Source: Xenorhabdus lircayensis
Lineage (GTDB): Bacteria > Pseudomonadota > Gammaproteobacteria > Enterobacterales > Enterobacteriaceae
Assembly (NCBI RefSeq): GCF_016306625.1
Contig: NZ_JACOII010000037.1
Location: 1 to 64,000, forward strand
Length of the DNA stretch: 64,000 nt
Direction: 5' to 3'
The notes under the pieces are model-generated. The model worked only from the letters and a program-made list of their open reading frames with translations, did no database searches and was not told the DNA's origin. The position numbers and the translations under genes are program-made. Below are positions 58,192 through 64,000 of this stretch, one piece after another. The first letter of the stretch is position 1. Every line of letters starts with the position of its first letter.

Positions 58192-58871
58192 CTAACTTTT
58201 ATATATAAAATAGATTACACTTATATTATTATCACGATTAATTGATAGCAATTTATTCTTCTCTGTAACTTTTATCATTATGTGTTTATTGCGCTTTAAC
58301 ATTTAATTAAATGTTTACTGTGGTTATTTTCACAATGGTAATAAAATAAATTGTGATAATAATATTTTTTGATACTTTGTTTTTACCGTTTTGACTTGAA
58401 TTACAGAGAAATAAGTCATTTAATGAATAGGTCTATTGATTTATTTATATAAAATTTATTAGTTATTAATAATCCCACAAATATTATAGGTGTTTATTAA
58501 CAATAATGGAGGTAATGCAAAAGTAACATTAAAATATTAATGAAATATAAAATGACTTTTTTCCTTATTATCAAAGTGGAATAAAAATAGAAGAATTTAT
58601 GCTATTTTTATTTAGCTTAATATTTACTTTAGGCATAATTAATTAATATTCTTGATTTTTTTATTCTAAGACTAAGAAACATCTCATTTATTAGATAGTC
58701 ATTGTAAATAATAATTGACATAAGATGAGTATATCCTCGGTGAAGATGTTTCACATATATACTATTTTCATTCGCACAATACCATAGGGATATTAGTGTT
58801 ATTACGAATGAACTTAGACAGCATATGTTAAGGAAAAAGCTTTAATCTTTTAACCTAATTGTGTTGAGAAT
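58192..58871. other. 680-bp AT-rich spacer before the ABC-like gene
   Basis: No credible gene. Notable sites are TTGACA at 58715-58720 and a 9-bp inverted repeat GAAACATCT (58676-58684) / AGATGTTTC (58744-58752) about 120-190 bp upstream of the next gene. Composition is far more AT-rich than the nadR and ettA genes, a mark of foreign or silenced DNA in this group. Confidence 0.5.
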
Positions 58872-59615
58872 ATGAACTTGAATCAATTTAAATCGATTGA
58901 GGTTATCAATATTTCATATGGTTTAACTGATACTACAGTTAATCATGAAATGATTTCAGATATCACATTTTCTATTATACCAGGTGAAATTACTTTGATA
59001 ACAGGGCCGAAGGCGTCGACTAACCGTACAATATTGTCGATTGCATCGGGTATGTTACAACCAGACCAAGGAGATGTATTAATTAATAATAACAAGTTGA
59101 AACTAATGAATGATGTAGAATTAGGAAAGTTTCATGCCGAAAATAGTGGGTTTATTTTTCAAGATTTCAATTTATTTAGTGAACTCACGCTGTTAGATAA
59201 CTTGTTATTATCAACTTCTTATGGATTATCGCTTTCTCGCGAACAGGCAGAAAAAATCGCGAAGAAATCGTTGGATATTGTGAAATTAGGCGATAAAAGC
59301 CGTTATTACCCAGGGGAACTGTCTGAAAACGAGAAACAGCTGGCTGCAATGGCAAAAGCCATCGTCAGAAGGCCCGAATATTTATTCGCAGATGATCCGA
59401 CGCGTAACTTAGATCATCAGGCATTTCAGACGTTCATTAATATCTTTAAATTTATTGCACATGAACAGAAAGGCACGGTTGTGATTGCCTCCCAAGATAG
59501 CCGCCTGATGAAACATGCAGATAGCGTTATCACTTTAGCAAGTGGAAAGGCAGTTAAAACTTATGAATCATTTCAGGAACAACGGGTTTTAGTGCAATCA
59601 TTATCAGTAAACTAG
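58872..59615 (+). CDS. degenerate ABC-type ATPase (LolD/MacB-like fold), orphan
   Basis: A 247-residue protein whose full length follows the plan of LolD/MacB-type ABC ATPases, but with most catalytic residues changed. Walker A (residues 45-53) is GPKASTNRT, lacking the last Gly and the invariant Lys. The signature is LSENEKQ, not LSGGERQ. Walker B ends LFADDPT, with Asp for the catalytic Glu, and the switch His is Gln (VIASQDSR). The Q-loop (FIFQDFNLF) and the DPTRNLD D-loop survive. No permease gene is near. It is intact as a reading frame, so loss of catalysis seems tolerated or selected. It is inserted between nadR and ettA, which are adjacent in Escherichia. Confidence 0.75.
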   Translation: MNLNQFKSIEVINISYGLTDTTVNHEMISDITFSIIPGEITLITGPKASTNRTILSIASGMLQPDQGDVLINNNKLKLMNDVELGKFHAENSGFIFQDFNLFSELTLLDNLLLSTSYGLSLSREQAEKIAKKSLDIVKLGDKSRYYPGELSENEKQLAAMAKAIVRRPEYLFADDPTRNLDHQAFQTFINIFKFIAHEQKGTVVIASQDSRLMKHADSVITLASGKAVKTYESFQEQRVLVQSLSVN

Positions 59616-59630
59616 TCATAATCAGTAAAA

Positions 59631-59652
59631 AACGGCCTGATATCAGGCCGTT
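59631..59652. terminator. bidirectional terminator between the ABC-like gene and ettA
   Basis: AACGGCCTGAT and its complement form a perfect 22-bp palindrome. The minus strand after it reads TTTTTTAC, a T-run suited to ettA; the + strand side also ends in T-rich DNA. Confidence 0.8.
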
Positions 59653-59665
59653 ATCTTTATCAGAT

Positions 59666-61333
59666 TTATTTGCTGATCTTTTTATATTTAATACGGTGAG
59701 GCTCCAGCGCTTCTGCCCCCATTGTCCGCTTTTTATAATCTTCGTATTCGCTGAAGTTCCCTTCAAAGAAAGACACTTTACCTTCATCCTGATAATCAAT
59801 GATGTGTGTCGCAATACGATCAAGGAACCAACGGTCATGGGAAATAACCATCGCACAACCAGGGAATTCCAGCAGGGCGTTTTCCAATGCGCGCAGAGTT
59901 TCGATATCCAAATCGTTGGTTGGTTCGTCAAGCAGCAACATGTTACCGCCAACTTGCAGCAGTTTGGATAAATGCAGACGACCACGTTCACCACCAGACA
60001 ATTCACCAACGCGCTTGCCTTGATCTACGCCTTTGAAGTTAAAGCGTCCAACATAGGCACGGCTTGGAATTTCAAAGTTTCCGATACGCATGATGTCTTG
60101 ACCACCAGAAACTTCTTCCCAAACGGTTTTGCTGTCATCCATGCTATCGCGGAACTGATCAACGGAAGCCAATTTAACGGTTTCACCCAACGTAATGGAA
60201 CCGGAATCAGGTTGCTCTTGACCAGACAACATACGGAATAGTGTTGATTTACCCGCACCGTTCGGGCCGATGATTCCAGCAATCGCCCCTTTAGGCAGGG
60301 AGAAACTCAAGTTATCGATCAGGACTCGATCACCATAAGATTTGGTTAGGCTGGAAACTTCCAGCACTTTGTCACCCAAGCGTGGTCCCGGTGGGATGAA
60401 CAACTCACTGGTTTCATTGCGCTTCTGGTACTCAACGTTATTGAGTTCTTCAAAGCGAGCCAGACGTGCCTTACCTTTTGCCTGACGTCCTTTCGGATTT
60501 TGGCGAACCCACTCAAGTTCTTTCTCAATGGATTTACGACGAGCCGCTTCTGACGAAGCTTCCTGTGCCAGACGTGCGTCTTTTTGTTCCAGCCATGAAG
60601 AATAGTTGCCTTCCCATGGAATACCTTCACCACGGTCAAGTTCCAAGATCCAGCCAGCAACGTTATCAAGGAAATAACGGTCATGGGTAATCGCAACCAC
60701 AGTACCTTCGTAATCGTGCAGGAAGCGTTCCAACCATGCGACCGATTCAGCATCAAGATGGTTGGTTGGTTCGTCGAGCAGCAACATGTCTGGTTTTTCC
60801 AGCAACAGGCGACAAATCGCTACACGACGACGCTCACCACCGGACAGATACTCAATTTTGGCATCCCAAGCAGGTAAACGCAGGGCATTAGCCGCTCTCT
60901 CAAGCTGATTCTCCAGATTGTGTCCGTCATGAGATTGGATGATAGCTTCCAGTTCACCTTGCTCTTTTGCCAGTTTATCGAAATCCGCATCTGGATCAGC
61001 ATAAGCGGCATAAACTTCATCAAGGCGCGTCAGGGCATTTTTTACTTCGCTGACAGCTTCTTCTACTGCTTCGCGAACGGTATTCTCAGTATTGAGCTTA
61101 GGCTCCTGCGGCAGATAGCCAATTTTAATACCGGGTTGTGGGCGAGCATCTCCCTCGATATCTTTATCAATACCCGCCATGATGCGCAGTAAGGTCGATT
61201 TACCTGCACCATTGAGGCCGAGAACACCAATTTTTGCTCCAGGGAAAAAACTCAGAGAAATATTTTTCAGAATATGCCTTTTCGGGGGAACGATTTTGCC
61301 AACCCGGTGCATACTATAAACATATTGAGCCAA
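59666..61333 (-). CDS. ettA: energy-dependent translational throttle ABC-F protein
   Basis: EttA is a ribosome-binding ABC-F protein that gates early elongation according to the ATP/ADP ratio. At 555 residues it has the exact family length. Two ATPase domains have intact Walker A boxes (GLNGAGKST and GPNGAGKST) and signatures (LSGGERRRVA and LSGGERGRLH). The P-site tRNA-interacting motif region joins them, and the start is MAQYVYSMHRVGKIVPPKR. It contrasts with the degenerate ABC protein on the other side of the terminator. It lies in the nadR-ettA-slt-trpR order of Escherichia. Confidence 0.96.
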   Translation of the reverse strand: MAQYVYSMHRVGKIVPPKRHILKNISLSFFPGAKIGVLGLNGAGKSTLLRIMAGIDKDIEGDARPQPGIKIGYLPQEPKLNTENTVREAVEEAVSEVKNALTRLDEVYAAYADPDADFDKLAKEQGELEAIIQSHDGHNLENQLERAANALRLPAWDAKIEYLSGGERRRVAICRLLLEKPDMLLLDEPTNHLDAESVAWLERFLHDYEGTVVAITHDRYFLDNVAGWILELDRGEGIPWEGNYSSWLEQKDARLAQEASSEAARRKSIEKELEWVRQNPKGRQAKGKARLARFEELNNVEYQKRNETSELFIPPGPRLGDKVLEVSSLTKSYGDRVLIDNLSFSLPKGAIAGIIGPNGAGKSTLFRMLSGQEQPDSGSITLGETVKLASVDQFRDSMDDSKTVWEEVSGGQDIMRIGNFEIPSRAYVGRFNFKGVDQGKRVGELSGGERGRLHLSKLLQVGGNMLLLDEPTNDLDIETLRALENALLEFPGCAMVISHDRWFLDRIATHIIDYQDEGKVSFFEGNFSEYEDYKKRTMGAEALEPHRIKYKKISK

Positions 61334-61728
61334 TGTATTTTACCTTTTTGATTAATAAGGAATTTTTAAATTCGCTTGCGCTTAGATGGCGTATTTTACC
61401 CTAAATGTTACGTATCGTGTTGCTACCTGATTAGGATTAGATCCAAACACTCCATGGACGCAAACGGTAAAAATCATCTGTGCGGAACGCCTGTTTATGG
61501 ATGGTATCGCCGTTCCAGTCTGCCGATTGTATTCACTGTGGAATGGAATACAAATAGGATTGCCTATGCTCTTATAAACTAAACATTTTTCCAATGCCTG
61601 TTTTTGGCATTCATTGGTTGTAATAAATCGCGCTAATAATATGATTATAATTACATGGCATTTTTACAATGCATTTGGGCATAGTGTATTTGAGCATTGA
61701 TAGTAGTCTTCCGGAGAGGGATGTGGCA
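61334..61728. other. ettA-slt divergent spacer
   Basis: About 395 bp with no credible gene. A short hairpin AATGCC/GGCATT lies at 61593-61611. It should hold divergent promoters for ettA and slt. Confidence 0.45.
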
Positions 61729-63648
61729 ATGAGTAAGTGGCAGCATTTTGCAATGGCTGTAAGTATGGTTTCTATTGTTGCTGGAGCAGCTCATGCTGAT
61801 TCTCTAGACGCCCAACGTCAGCGATATCGAGAGATACAACAGGCGTGGGATGCAAAAAATAGGGTGGAAGTTGAACGTCTGATGCCAACGCTGAAAGATT
61901 ATCCCCTCTACCCTTATCTTGAATATCGCCAATTAATTCAGGATTTGGCAACTGCTACTCCCCAGCAAATTCAAAATTTCATTAATACTCACCCTACTCT
62001 GCCACCAGCGCGTTCCCTGAACTCCCAGTTTATCAATCAACTCGCCAACAATGGTGACTGGCCCGGCATTTTGGCATTCAGCCCCAACCCTCCAAGCGCG
62101 GTTGTAGAACGCTGTGATTATTACTTTGCCCAGTGGGCCACTGGGCACCAGCGAGTCGCATGGAAAGGAGCTCAAGAAATTTGGCTAAATGGAAATTCAT
62201 TACCTGATAGTTGCAATAAACTCTTCGATGTCTGGGAACAGGCTGGATATTTATCCGTAAATTTAATTTTGCAGCGTATTGAATTGGCAATGAAAGAAAA
62301 TAACGCCACACTCGTTACCTATCTTGCCAAGCGCTTGCCATTAGATTATCAGAGCTTAGGCTCAAGTTTGATCAAGCTACAACATAATCCTGCATTGATT
62401 GAACAATTTGCCGCAGCCACAACGCCAACGGATTTCACCCGTTCGGTTATCATGACGATCTTTTCGCGCTTTGCCCGCGAAAATGCTGAACTTGCCAGAA
62501 TGAGCTTTCCTGCATTTGTTCGTGCGCAGAAAATGAATGACACCGAACGACAGCAATTAAAAGATATCGTTGCATGGCAGTTGATGGGAGATATCACGCC
62601 AGAAGAGGCAAAATGGCGGGATGAGACTATTCGAAACTCACAATCTACCAAACTGCTTGAGCGACGTGCCCGCTTGGCATTGAGAGATGAAGATGATACT
62701 GGGCTTGAAGAATGGCTTGCATTGCTGCCAAAAACGATCTTGCAACAAGATGAATGGCAATATTGGAGCGCCATTATTCTGCTCAACCAAGGAAAAACCG
62801 CAGAAGGAAATGCAATATTACATAAGCTGACTGAGCACCGTGGTTTTTATCCCATGGTAGCAGCCCAAAAATTACACATGTCTTATCCCTTGATCATTAA
62901 TAAATCAGAAAGACCCGATATTGCCATTGCAAATATGCCGGAAATTAAACGTATCCGCGAGTTGCTGTATTGGGATATGGATAATCTGGCGCGTTCAGAA
63001 TGGGTTCGCTTAGTTTCCTCGAAAAATCGAGTGAAACAGGAACAGTTAGCTCGCTATGCATTTGAGCAGCACTGGCCTGCGTTTAGTGTGCAAGCTACCA
63101 TTACAGGGAAAATGTGGGATCACCTTGAAGAACGTTTCCCACTGGCATGGCAAAACGAATTTGCAAACTTTACGTCAGATAAAGATATTTCACAAAGTTA
63201 TGCGATGGCGATAGCTCGTCAGGAAAGTGCATGGAATCCACAAGCCCGTTCCTCTAAAGGAGCCAGCGGCTTAATGCAAATCATGCCAAAAACGGCCGAA
63301 CATACAGTAAAGAGTCAAAAAATTCAGGGTTATGCCAGCAGCAGCCAATTAATGGATCCTGTCATGAATATTAAAATTGGCACCGCCTATCTGGATGTGG
63401 TGTACCAGCGTTTCGGCAATAACCGCATTCTTGCCAGTGCGGCCTATAATGCCGGCCCTACTAATGTTGATCGTTGGCTAGCTAGTTCCTCTGGACGCAT
63501 TAATGCGATAGCCTTTATTGAAAGTATTCCTTTCACTGAGACACGCTCTTATGTCAAAAACGTTCTTGCCTACGATATGTTCTACCATAATTTTATGGGG
63601 AAAATGCCGAACGTACTGACTGAGGCCGAATGGCAAAGACGTTATTAA
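61729..63648 (+). CDS. slt: soluble lytic murein transglycosylase Slt70
   Basis: Slt cuts peptidoglycan glycan strands in the periplasm, giving 1,6-anhydro-muropeptides. The 639-residue precursor has a signal peptide ending GAAHA-DSLDA, a long alpha-superhelical U- and L-domain of many short helices, and a C-terminal catalytic domain with the acid Glu in MAIARQESAWNPQARSS (about residue 493), GASGLMQIMP and NILASAAYNAGP-type motifs. The ATG at 61729 has GGAGAGGG nine bases upstream; a longer in-frame start at 61669 is less likely. Confidence 0.94.
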   Translation: MSKWQHFAMAVSMVSIVAGAAHADSLDAQRQRYREIQQAWDAKNRVEVERLMPTLKDYPLYPYLEYRQLIQDLATATPQQIQNFINTHPTLPPARSLNSQFINQLANNGDWPGILAFSPNPPSAVVERCDYYFAQWATGHQRVAWKGAQEIWLNGNSLPDSCNKLFDVWEQAGYLSVNLILQRIELAMKENNATLVTYLAKRLPLDYQSLGSSLIKLQHNPALIEQFAAATTPTDFTRSVIMTIFSRFARENAELARMSFPAFVRAQKMNDTERQQLKDIVAWQLMGDITPEEAKWRDETIRNSQSTKLLERRARLALRDEDDTGLEEWLALLPKTILQQDEWQYWSAIILLNQGKTAEGNAILHKLTEHRGFYPMVAAQKLHMSYPLIINKSERPDIAIANMPEIKRIRELLYWDMDNLARSEWVRLVSSKNRVKQEQLARYAFEQHWPAFSVQATITGKMWDHLEERFPLAWQNEFANFTSDKDISQSYAMAIARQESAWNPQARSSKGASGLMQIMPKTAEHTVKSQKIQGYASSSQLMDPVMNIKIGTAYLDVVYQRFGNNRILASAAYNAGPTNVDRWLASSSGRINAIAFIESIPFTETRSYVKNVLAYDMFYHNFMGKMPNVLTEAEWQRRY

Positions 63649-63675
63649 TTTGGGAAGCAAATATGATATGCTGCC

Positions 63676-63693
63676 GTACTAGTTGAATAGTAT
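63676..63693. promoter_or_regulatory. trp operator in front of trpR
   Basis: GTACTAGTTGAATAGTAT is close to the palindromic TrpR operator (GTACTAGTTAACTAGTAC). It follows a TATGAT -10 candidate at 63662-63667 and ends 11 bases before the trpR ATG. It fits autoregulation of trpR as in Escherichia. Confidence 0.75.
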
Positions 63694-63704
63694 GGCAGTT
63701 AATT

Positions 63705-64000
63705 ATGACACAAAATCATTTGATTGATCCGGCGCTTTCGCCGGAAGATGGTGATGACTGGCTCACTTTTGTAGGGTTGTTACAAACGGCATTTGAACAA
63801 AATTTGCAACATTCTATTTTGCAGCTATTATTAACACCCGATGAGCGTACTGCTTTATCAACTCGGGTTCGGATTATTCAGGAATTGATGCGTGGGCAAA
63901 TGAGCCAGCGTGAACTGAAAAACGAGCTGAGTGTTGGTATTGCAACAATTACACGTGGTTCAAATAGCTTAAAAACAGCTCCCGCTCATGTTAAGACATG
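63705..64000 (+). CDS. trpR: trp operon repressor, cut by the window edge
   Basis: TrpR binds tryptophan and represses trp, aro and its own gene. The 98 codons in the window match the family: LLTPDERTALSTRVRIIQELMRG, SQRELKNELSVGIATITRGS (the helix-turn-helix) and SNSLKTAPAHVKT. The stop is beyond 64000. It lies 56 bp after slt, as in Escherichia, with the operator in between. Confidence 0.95.
   Translation, partial: MTQNHLIDPALSPEDGDDWLTFVGLLQTAFEQNLQHSILQLLLTPDERTALSTRVRIIQELMRGQMSQRELKNELSVGIATITRGSNSLKTAPAHVKT

Overview
The window looks like chromosomal DNA of an enteric gammaproteobacterium of the Xenorhabdus/Photorhabdus branch, with Xenorhabdus my best guess. This rests on Escherichia-like gene order in the housekeeping blocks, moderately AT-rich DNA with very AT-rich spacers, a tandem family of OppA peptide-binding proteins, OmpF/OmpC-type porins, many insertion-sequence (IS) remnants and a small dispersed repeat ending in CTTGAAATCTATTGGG. 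The genus cannot be proven from this sequence alone.

Layout. 1-1940: end of a prophage or island with small early-type genes, an excisionase-like gene and a tyrosine integrase, placed just downstream of queA where tgt is expected. 2097-15832: conserved core with queA, acpH, a 2-Cys peroxiredoxin, ggt, brnQ-phoR-phoB and sbcD-sbcC. 15997-29900: accessory block between sbcC and mak. It holds four orphan OppA paralogues, one small divergent gene resembling the Rhodococcus VapA family, and an apparent periplasmic RNA-salvage cluster (porin, CpdB, RNase T2 lipoprotein, 5'-nucleotidase lipoprotein). 30840-34101: mak, rdgC and a general porin. 34665-37803: a TetR regulator and a GH20 hexosaminidase.

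37860-41313: an IS5-family element and an arsenic operon in decay (arsR and arsB intact, arsC cut off and joined to an internal arsH fragment). 41412-46830: the exbBD / metC-yghB-(yqhD remnant)-dkgA block in Escherichia order. 47130-51477: a scrap zone with a small membrane protein, a pqqL-like peptidase tail, an IS5-family tail, an ampC beta-lactamase, an intact IS1111-type element and a FecR anti-sigma gene fused in frame to the tail of a different IS110-family transposase. 51477-53154: the FecI-type sigma factor and a divergent TonB paralogue. 53151-64000: the Escherichia order smp/serB-radA-nadR ... ettA-slt-trpR, with one extra gene (a catalytically degenerate ABC-type ATPase) between nadR and ettA.

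How the genes work together. Phosphate sensing (PhoBR) sits beside ggt and BrnQ uptake functions. The accessory block is themed on scavenging: peptide-binding proteins, nucleotide release and porins, fitting growth on dead host tissue. ExbBD, a TonB paralogue and FecI/FecR' point to iron uptake that has been partly destroyed by IS activity. The strongest candidates for undescribed biology are the VapA-like gene inside the OppA array (18130-18570), the degenerate ABC protein (58872-59615), the RNA-salvage cluster (24107-29900) and the FecR-transposase chimera (50917-51477).
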